This document shows, piece by piece, positions 7,976-16,933 of a DNA stretch of 64,000 bases. The position numbers and the translations under genes were made by a program. Under the pieces are notes generated by a model. That model saw nothing but the letters and a program-made list of their open reading frames with translations. It had not been told where the DNA came from and did not search any database. Where the stretch lies: positions 1-64,000 of the forward strand of contig CAZODI010000008.1 of NCBI GenBank assembly GCA_964578535.1, in the 5' to 3' direction. How positions within the stretch are numbered: position 1 is the stretch's first letter; each line of letters opens with the position of its first letter. The DNA comes from PHBD01 sp964578535. GTDB taxonomy: Bacteria > Desulfobacterota > Syntrophia > Syntrophales > PHBD01.

Positions 7976-9259
7976 TTACGAGCCCATTCGCCGGATGAGA
8001 GTCTCCAGGTAGCGGGACTTCATCTGCCGGGACGCCATGGCCTGCTGTACCGGCGGCAGGCGGAGGATCGCCCCCAGGATTGCCGCCATGGCCCGGTGGC
8101 TGAAGAGCGCCCGGTTGTCGAAGATCAGGTTCTGCAGCTTGCCGCGTTCGACGGCCATGACGACGGCCAGGTGTGCCGTGTTGAGGGGGGTGATGACCCG
8201 TTCGGGCCGGCTCGTGAGCCGGATCAGGCCCTCCCGGCAGGCGCGGACGCAGAGGCCGCAGCCCAGGCAGATCTCCTCCCGGAGCCGCGCCGTCCGTTTC
8301 TTCGGCTTTGCGGGGTCGTTCGCCGAGACCAGGGTCATGGCCTCCACGGGGCAGACGTCGGCGCACCGCCCGCAGCCGGTGCAGCCCTCCTCCGAAACCA
8401 CCGGCAGGAAGTTCGTTGTGTGGACCGGCTGCAGGAGGGAGAAGCGGCGGGCGGCGATCATGGCCTCGCAGCAGCAGCCGCAGCAGTTGCAGATGAAGTT
8501 GACCTGTTCCCGGACGTTGGAGCCGAACTGGACAAGGTTCCGCTCCCAGGCCTCCCGGAGGAGGTCCAGCCCCTCCGCCACGTCCACGGCCCGGGCATGG
8601 CCGTGCTTCACCAGGGACTCCGCGGAGCCGTTGAAGGTCATGCAGATCGTGAGCGGCGCGTCGCAGGCCCGGCCCAGATGCCCCATCTTGTGGCGGCAGT
8701 AGCAGGTGCTGACGCCCCGGACCGAGGCGGTCCGGATGACCTCCGTGGCCCGCTCGTAGTCGAGGATCAGCAGGCCCGGCTCCTCCGGCAGGGCCGGCTC
8801 GTGGACGAAGGCCCGGCCGAGTCGCGTCTCCCCGTCCGCGAAGAGTTCCCGGACAAAGTCCTCCTCCACGTTGAGGTACTGGTAGAAGAGCTCGCTGAGC
8901 ACCTTCTGGTCGATGTCCCCACGGGTCCGCATCAGGGAGAACTCGAAGAAGCCGGCCATGGGCGGCGGGAGCACCCAGGTCTGCACGCCCTTCTCGTTCT
9001 CCGTGTCGAGGAGGATCGCCCGCCCTGCCAGCTCGTCCAGGATCTTCCGCGCCTCCGTGACGTTCATCTTCCAGCGGCGGGCCGCCTGCTCCGCCGTGAA
9101 GGGGCGGATCGGCAGGAGCGAGACCAGGGCCGCCTCCTTCTCCCGGAACAGGATGCCGAGGATCTTGTAGAGCAGCTCCGACGGCGGCGCCCCCTGGGGG
9201 AATCGGTTCAGCCGGTCCACCAGGGCCGTGTATCCCGTTTTCTGAAGATGATGGCTCAT
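7976..9259 (-). CDS. Large 4Fe-4S ferredoxin-type protein with winged-helix-like N-terminus
   Basis: 427 aa. The N-terminal 100 residues look like a helical/winged-helix domain (FTAEQAARRWKMNVTEARKI). The middle has Cys motifs CYCRHKMGHLGRACD (about 185) and the unusual FICNCCGCCCEAM (about 255). The C-terminal third holds two ferredoxin clusters, CTGCGRCADVCPVEA and CLGCGLCVRACREGL, expected to bind two [4Fe-4S]. Such proteins are common in anaerobic Deltaproteobacteria and probably mediate electron transfer; the partner is unknown. A paralogue of the same layout lies at 37907-38992. It is divergent from the DUF364 gene; initiation uses AAGGGATGTC before the ATG. Confidence 0.85.
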   Translation of the reverse strand: MSHHLQKTGYTALVDRLNRFPQGAPPSELLYKILGILFREKEAALVSLLPIRPFTAEQAARRWKMNVTEARKILDELAGRAILLDTENEKGVQTWVLPPPMAGFFEFSLMRTRGDIDQKVLSELFYQYLNVEEDFVRELFADGETRLGRAFVHEPALPEEPGLLILDYERATEVIRTASVRGVSTCYCRHKMGHLGRACDAPLTICMTFNGSAESLVKHGHARAVDVAEGLDLLREAWERNLVQFGSNVREQVNFICNCCGCCCEAMIAARRFSLLQPVHTTNFLPVVSEEGCTGCGRCADVCPVEAMTLVSANDPAKPKKRTARLREEICLGCGLCVRACREGLIRLTSRPERVITPLNTAHLAVVMAVERGKLQNLIFDNRALFSHRAMAAILGAILRLPPVQQAMASRQMKSRYLETLIRRMGS

Positions 9260-9435
9260 GACATCCCTTTCTTCGCAATGCCCCTGCCGGGACCCGATTT
9301 CTCCGGCTCGCCCGGCGGGGAAAGTCCCGGCTTCATTCTCTACTCCAACGCAGAATCATCGTCCAGCCTGGAAACGCGGCGACCTCGCCGAAGACGGCCC
9401 TGCCTATGGGAAAGATCCCGCCGGCTCGGAACGCG

Positions 9436-9493
9436 TTGACAGGGACGGAGCAATTGATTAACCCCGTCCTTGTGTTGTGAAAATATTCGGAGG
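9436..9493 (+). promoter_or_regulatory. Possible promoter and ribosome site for the DUF364 gene
   Basis: TTGACA at 9436-9441 is a perfect -35 hexamer; the -10 candidates 14-17 bases later (GATTAA or TAACCC) are poor. CGGAGG at 9488-9493 lies 11 bases before the ATG at 9505. The region lies between divergent genes, so a promoter is expected. Confidence 0.35.
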
Positions 9494-9504
9494 ACACCCG
9501 AGCC

Positions 9505-10233
9505 ATGAAGATTCTGGAGCACCTGATTTCCACACTCGACACGGACGCCCCGGTTCAGGATATCCGCCAGGGAGTGTTCCACACCGCCGTCCTGACCCGG
9601 AACTGCGGCCTGGCCGCCACCCTGCCCCGGGACGCCCTGCGCCAGACCCCGCCGCTGGTCCGGGAGCCGGGGCTCCTGCTGGACAGGACGCCGCTGGACC
9701 TGGCCCGGATGGCCTTTTCGGACAGCATTCTCGAGGCGGCCATCGGGATGGCCGCCATCAACTCGCTCCTTCAGATCGACGAGGCCTCCTGCCTGGAAGT
9801 GAACGCCGCCGAGGTGATCCTGGAAAAGGGAGAGGGCCGGAACGTCGCGATCATCGGGCATTTCCCGTTTCTGCCCCGGGTCCGGGAAAAGGCGAAGGAG
9901 CTGTGGGTCATCGAGAAGAACCCGCAGGAGGGCGACTTTCCGGAGGCCCGGGCGGACGACCTGGTTCCGCAGGCGGACGTCGTGGCCATCACGGGAACGG
10001 CCCTGACCAACCACTCCCTGCCGCACCTGCTCGAACGGTGCCGTCCCGAAGCCTTCGTGATCCTGCTGGGCGACTCGACGCCCCTGAGCCCGGTGCTTTT
10101 CGACTATGGCGTGGACGCCCTGGCCGGAACGAAGGTCATCGATCCGGTGACGGCCATGCGGTGCGTGAGCCAGGGGGCGAACTTCCGGCAGATCCGGGGA
10201 ACCCGGAGGCTCACCCTTCTGAAGGGGAAATGA
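9505..10233 (+). CDS. DUF364 / DUF4213 domain protein (putative heavy-metal chelation family)
   Basis: 242 aa. The N-terminal DUF4213-like part (residues 1-100) includes SILEAAIGMAAINSLL, and the C-terminal Rossmann-like DUF364 part includes NVAIIGHFPFLPRVREKA and ADVVAITGTALTNHSLPHLL. Family members are often found beside metal or cofactor transport genes in anaerobes and archaea, and bind small ligands; no reaction has been established to my knowledge. Here it stands alone on the plus strand between two minus-strand blocks, and its end converges with the MFS gene (overlap of 23 bases). Confidence 0.85.
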   Translation: MKILEHLISTLDTDAPVQDIRQGVFHTAVLTRNCGLAATLPRDALRQTPPLVREPGLLLDRTPLDLARMAFSDSILEAAIGMAAINSLLQIDEASCLEVNAAEVILEKGEGRNVAIIGHFPFLPRVREKAKELWVIEKNPQEGDFPEARADDLVPQADVVAITGTALTNHSLPHLLERCRPEAFVILLGDSTPLSPVLFDYGVDALAGTKVIDPVTAMRCVSQGANFRQIRGTRRLTLLKGK

Positions 10234-11497
10234 GGGAGGCGCGTTTCCCCGGGGGAGGCGGTTTCCGAACGGCCAGGAACAGCACCATGGCGGCGACGGC
10301 CATTCCCGCGTCCAGCAGGAAGGCGACATCGTAGGTTCCCAGGGTGTCCCGCAGCATTCCCCCCACCCAGTGGGAGAGGATCGCCCCGGCGCCGTACAGG
10401 GGTGTCCAGGCCCCGATGACGGTCCCGATGATCCGCCGGGGGAAATAGTCTCCGGCACAGGCGCCGTAGATGGGAAACGTAACGCCGTAGAAGACGGCAA
10501 ACACGGCCACCAGAACCGACAGGGCCGCTTGCCCGGAGCCGGCCATGACGATCCCCAGGACGGACAGCGCGATGCACAGGTTCGAGATCAGGATGGTCCG
10601 CTTCCGCCCCAGCCGGTCCGACAGAGGCAGCAGCGTCAGGACGCCCAGGACCTGAAACGAGCCGTGGATCGTCGCCAGGAAGCTCGCCGCCCCGAGGGAG
10701 AGTCCCGCCTGGTCTCGGGCGTAGTCCACCATGAACGTGGTGATCCCGTAGAGGGAATAGGAGATGCAGAAGTAGGAAAGGCCGATCCACCAGAACGTCG
10801 GATTCCGGAGGATCTCCTCCCGCAGGCCGCCCGGCGGCTCCGTCTCTGCAGCGCCCGTCGAAGCGCCTCCCTTTCCCTCCCCGCCCCAGGGATCAACGCC
10901 GCAGGACTCCGGGTCACTGCGGAGAAGAAGGCCGTTGACCGCCACCAGGAGCAGGGCGGCCGCTCCCAGGATGGTCCAGGTGTGGCGCCAGCCGAACTGC
11001 GTCGCCACCAGGGGGAAAAAGGCGCCGACGGCCGCAAAGCCGAGGCCGTATCCCGTGGAGAGGATGCCGAGGGCGAGGCCGCGCCTCCGCGGGGCGAACC
11101 AGCGCTGGACGACCGCCAGGACGGGCGTCCAGATCCCCGTGGCCCCTACTCCGACAATCGCGTAGGCCAGGCAGGCGCCTTCAAGGCTCGCTGCCCTCGC
11201 CATGAGGAGAACACCGAGGCCCAGGATGGCGAGGCAGACCGGGATGACCCGCCGGGCGCCGACCCGGTCGGTGAGCCAGCCCGTAAGAGGCGTCAGGGCG
11301 ATGTACGTGAACAGGTAGGCGTTGTAGATGGTCCCGCCGGCGGTACGGCTGAGGTCCAGGTCCCGGATCATCTCGGGGAGGACCACGCCGTAGCCGAGGC
11401 GCACGGAGTAGTTGACGAAGAGGTCCAGGAAGCCGGCAGCGAGGATGAACCAGGCCCAGTGCGGCAGGCTTCCCGGACGGCGGCCGGCCGGGCTCAT
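10211..11497 (-). CDS. Major facilitator superfamily transporter
   Basis: 428 aa with about 12 transmembrane helices and a central cytoplasmic loop (residues 195-225, Gly/Glu rich). The MFS signature between helices 2 and 3 is visible as GWLTDRVGARRVIPVCL, and its repeat in the second half as LLPLSDRLGRKRTILIS. Layout resembles the oxalate/formate-antiporter-like and monocarboxylate transporters, so an organic acid is a reasonable guess only. The ATG at 11497 overlaps the LemA stop by 4 bases, implying coupled translation; a longer in-frame extension lies within lemA and was not used. Confidence 0.88.
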   Translation of the reverse strand: MSPAGRRPGSLPHWAWFILAAGFLDLFVNYSVRLGYGVVLPEMIRDLDLSRTAGGTIYNAYLFTYIALTPLTGWLTDRVGARRVIPVCLAILGLGVLLMARAASLEGACLAYAIVGVGATGIWTPVLAVVQRWFAPRRRGLALGILSTGYGLGFAAVGAFFPLVATQFGWRHTWTILGAAALLLVAVNGLLLRSDPESCGVDPWGGEGKGGASTGAAETEPPGGLREEILRNPTFWWIGLSYFCISYSLYGITTFMVDYARDQAGLSLGAASFLATIHGSFQVLGVLTLLPLSDRLGRKRTILISNLCIALSVLGIVMAGSGQAALSVLVAVFAVFYGVTFPIYGACAGDYFPRRIIGTVIGAWTPLYGAGAILSHWVGGMLRDTLGTYDVAFLLDAGMAVAAMVLFLAVRKPPPPGKRASLISPSEG

Positions 11498-12051
11498 GAA
11501 AAGCTGATCTTGACCGGCTGTTTCTCGGCCTCCGGCGCCTCGAGTTCGAAGAAGTCGGCCTTCTTGAACTCGAACCACGTGGCGACGACGTTCGAAGGGA
11601 AGGCCTCGATCCGGATGTTGAACTCCCGGACGACGGCGTTGTAGGTCCTCCGGGCCCCCTCGATGGCGTCCTCCAGTTCCCGGAGCTGCTGCTGCAGCTG
11701 CATGAACTCCTCGCTGGCCTTGAGGTCCGGGTAGGCCTCGGCCACGGCGAAGAGGCCGCGGACGGCCTCGGTCAGGGCGTTCTCGGCCTTCGTCTTTGCC
11801 GCCGGGGATGGGGCGCCGGCGGCGGCGGACCGGGCCTCCGACAGCTTGTCGAAGAGGCCCCGCTCGTGGGCCGCATAGGCACGAACCGCCTCGGCCAGGT
11901 TCGGCACCAGGTCGTATCGCTTTTTCAGGAGGACGTCGACGTCCGCCCAGGTGGATTCCACGGTGTTCCGGCCCCGGACCAGGGCATTGTAAAGGACGAT
12001 GCCGATGACGACGATGGCGACCGCCCCGACGAAAACGACGAACATGAACAT
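11494..12051 (-). CDS. lemA: LemA family membrane protein
   Basis: 185 aa, the normal length. One N-terminal transmembrane helix (FVVFVGAVAIVVIGIVLYNALV) is followed by the LemA signature: R-x-x-V-E-S-T-W-A-D-V-D-V-L-L-K-K-R-Y-D-L-V-P-N-L, then helical hairpins and the conserved end AFPSNVVATWFEFKKADFFE. Role is not defined; LemA proteins sit in the inner membrane with an external helical bundle and are often next to peptidases (HtpX, TPM). Here the neighbours are an MFS gene (4-base overlap) and YjbQ. Strong ribosome site AGGAGGAAGAC before the ATG. Confidence 0.92.
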   Translation of the reverse strand: MFMFVVFVGAVAIVVIGIVLYNALVRGRNTVESTWADVDVLLKKRYDLVPNLAEAVRAYAAHERGLFDKLSEARSAAAGAPSPAAKTKAENALTEAVRGLFAVAEAYPDLKASEEFMQLQQQLRELEDAIEGARRTYNAVVREFNIRIEAFPSNVVATWFEFKKADFFELEAPEAEKQPVKISFS

Positions 12052-12088
12052 GTCTTCCTCCTGAAAATGATTGTTTTCCTGTCCTGCC

Positions 12089-12508
12089 TCACTCGCCGAT
12101 GATCTTGACGAGAACCCGCTTCCTCCTGCGCCCGTCGAACTCTCCGTAGAAGATCTGCTCCCAGGGACCGAAGTCCAGCTTCCCGGCGGTGACGGCCACG
12201 ACCACTTCCCGGCCCATGACCTGCCGCTTCAGGTGGGCGTCCCCGTTGTCTTCCCCCGTCAGGTTGTGGCGGTAGCGGGACACCGGCTCATGGGGGGCCA
12301 GCTTCTCCAGCCACTCCTCGTAGTCCTGGTGCAGCCCCGGCTCGTCGTCGTTGATGAAGACCGAGGCGGTGATGTGCATGGCGTTGACCAGGACCATCCC
12401 CTCCCGGACGCTGCTTTTCCGCAGGCACTCCTCCACCGCGGGGGTGATGTTGACGAAGCCCCGACGGGCGGAAACGTTGAACCAGAGCTCTTCGCGGTAT
12501 GATTTCAT
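12089..12508 (-). CDS. yjbQ: YjbQ / UPF0047 family protein
   Basis: 139 aa, full length for the UPF0047 family, some members of which show thiamine-phosphate-synthase side activity; the true role is unsettled. Family motifs visible are GMVLVNAMHITASVFINDDE (about residues 38-58), HQDYEEWLEKLAP, and the metal-ligand region NGDAHLKRQVMGREVVV with GKLDFGPWEQIFYGEFDG near the C-terminus. GGAGGAAACC precedes the ATG. It lies 37 bases upstream of lemA on the same strand. Confidence 0.93.
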   Translation of the reverse strand: MKSYREELWFNVSARRGFVNITPAVEECLRKSSVREGMVLVNAMHITASVFINDDEPGLHQDYEEWLEKLAPHEPVSRYRHNLTGEDNGDAHLKRQVMGREVVVAVTAGKLDFGPWEQIFYGEFDGRRRKRVLVKIIGE

Positions 12509-12626
12509 GGATTGCGGTTTCCTCCGGTGATTTGCAGCTTCCGCCGGTTGAGCGGCCTGCAGACTTGATCGGAGACCGACTTTAGCCTAATTTCCCCCGC
12601 CGGCAAAAGCCTTTTTCCAGGGCACG

Positions 12627-15269
12627 TCAATGATCCGTCGCCGGCAATCCGCCCTGTCCGGTCCGGCCCCCGTTCTTTCCCTCCAGGACGGTTCGCACAC
12701 CCCGGGCCATCTCCTCCAGCCGAAAGGGCTTCTGAAGAAAGCCGTTGCAGCCCCGGTCGAGGATCTCCCGGGCCGCCCCGTCAATGCTGTAGCCGCTGGA
12801 AAGCAGGACCCGGACCTGCGGATCGATCTCCCGCAGGCGGTCGAATGTCTCCCCTCCCGACATGCCCGGCATAACCATGTCGAGGATCACCATGTCGATC
12901 CCGTCCTTTTTCTCGTGGTAGACGGCGACCGCCTCCTGGCCGCTTTCCGCACATAGTACCCTGTATCCAAGGGCCTCCAGCATTTCCCTGGCGACGTTGA
13001 GGACCAGGGTTTCGTCGTCCACCAGGAGGATCGTCTCGGCTCCCCCCTCGGCGGTCGCCTGCGGATCCTCCTCCCGGACAGCGGCCTTGCGCGACGCCGG
13101 CAGATAGATATCGAAGGTCGTCCCCCGGCCGGGCCGGCTGGACACGTCGATCGCGCCCCCGTGCCCCTTGACGATCCCGTACACCGTGGCCAGCCCCAGG
13201 CCGGTTCCCCGTCCCATTTCCCGGGTCGTGAAAAACGGGTCGAAGATCCTCTCCAGGGTCTGGTCGTCCATACCGACTCCCGTGTCGCTGACGGAGATCT
13301 TCACGTACCGCCCGGGAGCGAGGGAAAGCGCCCTTCCATCCTCCAGGACGGCATTGTCCGTCCCGAGGCCGAGCTCGCCGCCCCCCGGCATGGCATGCCC
13401 GGCGTTCACGTAGAGATTCATGAAGACCTGCTCCATCTGGGAGCGGTCCACCTCCACGGTCCAGAGGTCCGGCCGGAACGATCGGTGGATGACGATCTCC
13501 TTCCTGGTCCTCCCGAACATGTCGGCGGTCTTCCCCACGATGTCGTTCATATCCGAGGGCTTGACCTCGTAGCGGCCTCCGCGGGCAAATCCCAGGAGCT
13601 GGCCGGCCAGGCTGGAGGCGCTGACGACCTGCTCCTGGATGTACTCCAGCCGGACGCGGTGGGGGTGGTTTTCCGGGAGACCGAGCATCATCAGCGAGGC
13701 GTGGCCCTGGATGCCCATCAGCAGGTTGTTGAAGTCGTGGGCAATGCCGCCGGCAAGCGTGCCGATGGACTCCAGTTTCCGGGAGCGGTTGAGCTCCTCC
13801 TTCAGCCTCTCCTGCTCCTCCTCCACCCGCTTTCGCTCGGTGATGTCCCGGGTAAAGCCCAGGATTCCCATTGCCCGTCCGGCCTGATCGCGCAGGAAGG
13901 TCACCTTGATTTCACCCCAGACGACGTTGCCGTTTTTATGAACGTGCTCCACTTCAATGATCCTGGAGCGGTGGGGATTCCTGTTCCCGCTCTCTTCGGC
14001 GTCACGCTCCTCGGCAAAAATCTGCATGCACCTCTCCAGGGCGGCAGGGGTCAGTATATCGCCCGGCGACATGCCCAGGAACTCCTCCGCGGTATATCCG
14101 AGCATCTCCTCGATGTAGGGGCTCACATAGGTGAACCGGAGGCTCAGGTCCGTCGTCCAGATGCCGTCCCGCGCGTTCTCCGCCAGCCGGCGAAACCTCT
14201 CCTCGCTGTCCCGAAGGGCGATTTCCGCCTTCTTGCGTGCCGTGACGTCGTGAATGATGGAGTGAAGCAGGTCCTTCCCCTTCACCCGGATCCTGCTGCT
14301 GAACCCCTCGACGTCCCGGATCGTGCCGTCCGCGCGGCGATGGCGGAACTCGAACCGGAACTGCAGTCCGGTCTTGGCCCGCTCGATGGCCGCTTTCACT
14401 TCCTCCGGACTGAGCGTGTTGATCTCGCTCATCTTCATCTGCCGGAGCCGCTCCAGCGGCCAGCCGTAGTACTCCACGGCCGCCCGGTTTGCATCGACGA
14501 TTCCGGCGGTTTCCGGATCGATCAGCAACTTGACGGCGGCGTGGTTGTCGAACAGGTTCCGGTAACGCTCCTCGCTCTCCCGCAGCACCTCCTCCGTCTG
14601 CTTTCGCGACTGGATCTCCTGCTGGAGCTTAAGGTTGGCTTCCTCTGCTTCTTTTTTCTGCTCCTCGAGGACGTCCAGGGATTCCTCGATGCGGTTCCGG
14701 AGCATCTCCGGCGCGATCACCATGACGGCGACCAGCATGGTAAAGATGAACAGGCCGGTAATCCAGGCCATGGCCGACCTGGAGGTTAGCATGTGTTCCG
14801 GGTGGATCGGGATGAAGCCGGTTGTCATCCCGACGGCTACAAACGCGATGGCGGCGATGCTGATAAGAAGGACGAGGATCCCCATCCGCATCCCGTAGAG
14901 CAGGGCCGACAGGAAGCAGACGCCGAGCAGGAGATGCATGCCGACGCCGCTCATACCGATGCGCAGGAGGATCGAAAAGGAGATCAGGAACAGTGCGGAG
15001 ACCAGGATCAGCGCCCGGGCCCGGTAAGGCAGCCTCCGGGAGGCCAAGGTCCCCGCCAGGAAGATGCCGTACAGGCCCAGGTAGAGCACGGAGAACAGCC
15101 ACCGGCCCTGCATCCAGGACTGGACGGCACCGATGGCGGCGGCGGGCAGGCCGAGGAGCGATATGACGAAGAGGATCCTGTTCAGAATGGTCCGGCGAAA
15201 GTCTGCGACTTCCGGTCTGTCGCTGTCCGGACGGAAGAAAATAAGCCTGGATCCCCGTAACTTCCCCAT
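12627..15269 (-). CDS. Membrane hybrid histidine kinase (PAS-PAS-HisKA-HATPase-REC)
   Basis: 880 aa. Residues about 25-175 contain five to six transmembrane helices with no large periplasmic loop; a coiled coil (180-225) leads into PAS 1 (EERYRNLFDNHAAVKLLIDP, from 228) and PAS 2 (EERFRRLAENARDGIWTTDL, from 352). The phospho-acceptor motif is GIAHDFNN near 515, and the ATPase domain has N-, G1- and G2-boxes (FDPFFTTREMGRGTGLGLAT). The C-terminal receiver (755-870) has the DD pair (LLVDDE), phospho-acceptor D in VILDMVMPGM, and K in FLQKPF. It follows the smaller kinase gene after 38 bases, and both are downstream of a substrate-binding-protein gene. No separate response regulator is adjacent. 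Confidence 0.92.
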   Translation of the reverse strand: MGKLRGSRLIFFRPDSDRPEVADFRRTILNRILFVISLLGLPAAAIGAVQSWMQGRWLFSVLYLGLYGIFLAGTLASRRLPYRARALILVSALFLISFSILLRIGMSGVGMHLLLGVCFLSALLYGMRMGILVLLISIAAIAFVAVGMTTGFIPIHPEHMLTSRSAMAWITGLFIFTMLVAVMVIAPEMLRNRIEESLDVLEEQKKEAEEANLKLQQEIQSRKQTEEVLRESEERYRNLFDNHAAVKLLIDPETAGIVDANRAAVEYYGWPLERLRQMKMSEINTLSPEEVKAAIERAKTGLQFRFEFRHRRADGTIRDVEGFSSRIRVKGKDLLHSIIHDVTARKKAEIALRDSEERFRRLAENARDGIWTTDLSLRFTYVSPYIEEMLGYTAEEFLGMSPGDILTPAALERCMQIFAEERDAEESGNRNPHRSRIIEVEHVHKNGNVVWGEIKVTFLRDQAGRAMGILGFTRDITERKRVEEEQERLKEELNRSRKLESIGTLAGGIAHDFNNLLMGIQGHASLMMLGLPENHPHRVRLEYIQEQVVSASSLAGQLLGFARGGRYEVKPSDMNDIVGKTADMFGRTRKEIVIHRSFRPDLWTVEVDRSQMEQVFMNLYVNAGHAMPGGGELGLGTDNAVLEDGRALSLAPGRYVKISVSDTGVGMDDQTLERIFDPFFTTREMGRGTGLGLATVYGIVKGHGGAIDVSSRPGRGTTFDIYLPASRKAAVREEDPQATAEGGAETILLVDDETLVLNVAREMLEALGYRVLCAESGQEAVAVYHEKKDGIDMVILDMVMPGMSGGETFDRLREIDPQVRVLLSSGYSIDGAAREILDRGCNGFLQKPFRLEEMARGVRTVLEGKNGGRTGQGGLPATDH

Positions 15270-15307
15270 GTCCGTCTCTCGCCGGTCCTTCTCTCACCCG
15301 GAGACCT

Positions 15308-16933
15308 TCACGGACCCGGAGTGCTCAAATGGACGCCCGCGGTAAGATAGACGCGGACGATGGTCCCTTTCCCCTCTTGTGATTCCACGGTCATGCAGCC
15401 GTTGTGCCTGCCGACGACGGCATGGCAGACCGACAGGCCCAACCCCATCCCCTTTTCCGCACCCCGCTGCTTGGTGGAGTAATAAGGATCGAAAATGAGC
15501 GGCAGCTCGTCCTTCGGGATGCCTTTTCCCGTATCCTCCATGGAAATCCGGATGTAAGGGCCTTCCGGAACAGGCAGTCCGTCCGCGGCCGCTACCCGGA
15601 TGTTCCCGATCCGGACCTTGAGGCTGCCCCCATCAGGCATCGCCTCCACGGCATTGACGGCCAGGTTCCGGACGACCTGGCTAAGCTGCCGTTCATCCGC
15701 TTCCAGGGCCCACAGATCGGCGTCCATGAAGAATTCCGTTTCCACCGGCCATTCCCCGACGCTCCGCAGGACGGTGTTTTTAACCAAATCAGCAATGTCG
15801 ATGATTTCCTTGAACGGCTCCCCTCCCTTGGAGAAGGTGAGCAGCAGACCCGTCAGCTCCATTGCCTGGTTGACGGCATTCCGGGCGGCCGAGAGACGGG
15901 CATGCGACGTCCCCCCCTCGGGAGCGTCCGTCATCAGCAGTTCGAGGTAGCCCTGGACGACGGCGAGGACATTGTTGAAATCATGGGCGATCCCTCCCGC
16001 CAGCGTGCCGATCGACTCCAGCTTGTGGATCTTGATCTGCTCTTCCTCGGCCCGCTTGCGTTCCGTGACATCCCGGTTCAGGATGATCAGCCTCACGGGC
16101 TCGCCTCCACCATCCAGCAAAACCATCCCGTTGGCCTGGATATGCCGGGTCACCTCGTCAGAACGGACGATGCGGTACTCGGTGTTGAATCCCTTTTCCC
16201 CGATCGTCCGGGGGATGTAATCCCTCAGCGCCCGGTCGCGGTCTTCCGGGTGAACGCGGTTCAGCCAGTCGTCCCGGGTGACGCAGGAATCCCTGGAAAC
16301 GCCGAACATCTCGTACATCCTGTCGTTGCAGATCACGGTGTCCTTCCGGATGTCCCAATCCCAGACGCCGAAGGAACCCGACTCCAGGGCCAGGGCGAGG
16401 CGCCGTTCGTTCTCTTCCAGCTCCCTGTATGCTTTCCGGACAGTCCGCAGCGGGAATCGCTGGAAGAGCAGGAAAATCAAGATCCCCATCATGACGGAGC
16501 TGACGCCGACGATGACCGTCTGCAGAAGAAGTGGGGTGATGGAACGGGTGATCTCGACGTTCGCCACCACTCTGCCTGCATCATGGACAGGGGCACGGAA
16601 CGTGACCAGGGGACCTGTCAGGGATTCCTCGGTCCGGGCGATGACCTGTCCTTTCAGGTCCTTGACGGCCCTCGACTGCCCGATATCGTAATCGAGCCTG
16701 TTTTCCAGGATCTCCCGGAGGCGTAACTCCTCGAACTGCCAGGTTTCCGGATTCCGGACGACGAGCTCTTCCACGGTCCGTGCGGAAAATGCAAGCTCCG
16801 CGTTCACGCCTCCCTGCATGTTTTCATACGAGACGATGAAATAGCCCACGGGCACGCAGACGGCCACGACAAGGCTGATGACGACCACCAGGATCGATGC
16901 GATTCGGGTGATGGACGGGACAGGCTTTTTCAT
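15308..16933 (-). CDS. Sensor histidine kinase with one PAS domain
   Basis: 541 aa. Two transmembrane helices (about 12-35 and 157-180) flank a periplasmic sensor domain of about 120 residues, followed by PAS/PAC (RLALALESGSFGVWDWDI onward), the HisKA-type motif GTLAGGIAHDFNNVLAVV and an ATPase domain ending with FDPYYSTKQRGAEKGMGLGL. The start ATG overlaps the stop of the upstream PstS-like gene by 4 bases, so sensor and binding protein are likely made together; the binding protein may present a ligand to the kinase's periplasmic domain. There is no receiver domain, so its output may pass to the hybrid kinase downstream. Confidence 0.92.
   Translation of the reverse strand: MKKPVPSITRIASILVVVISLVVAVCVPVGYFIVSYENMQGGVNAELAFSARTVEELVVRNPETWQFEELRLREILENRLDYDIGQSRAVKDLKGQVIARTEESLTGPLVTFRAPVHDAGRVVANVEITRSITPLLLQTVIVGVSSVMMGILIFLLFQRFPLRTVRKAYRELEENERRLALALESGSFGVWDWDIRKDTVICNDRMYEMFGVSRDSCVTRDDWLNRVHPEDRDRALRDYIPRTIGEKGFNTEYRIVRSDEVTRHIQANGMVLLDGGGEPVRLIILNRDVTERKRAEEEQIKIHKLESIGTLAGGIAHDFNNVLAVVQGYLELLMTDAPEGGTSHARLSAARNAVNQAMELTGLLLTFSKGGEPFKEIIDIADLVKNTVLRSVGEWPVETEFFMDADLWALEADERQLSQVVRNLAVNAVEAMPDGGSLKVRIGNIRVAAADGLPVPEGPYIRISMEDTGKGIPKDELPLIFDPYYSTKQRGAEKGMGLGLSVCHAVVGRHNGCMTVESQEGKGTIVRVYLTAGVHLSTPGP

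Noticed and set aside
6369..9439. Large plus-strand frames opposite the DUF1846 and iron-sulfur genes
   Set aside because: High-GC antisense shadows; the minus-strand genes have recognisable families and ribosome sites, whereas these have none.
12509..12626. Small RNA or riboswitch between yjbQ and the hybrid kinase
   Set aside because: No conserved motif or convincing stem could be identified in 118 bases.
13161..14789. 542-codon plus-strand frame opposite the hybrid kinase
   Set aside because: Antisense shadow; the kinase motifs are unmistakable on the other strand.
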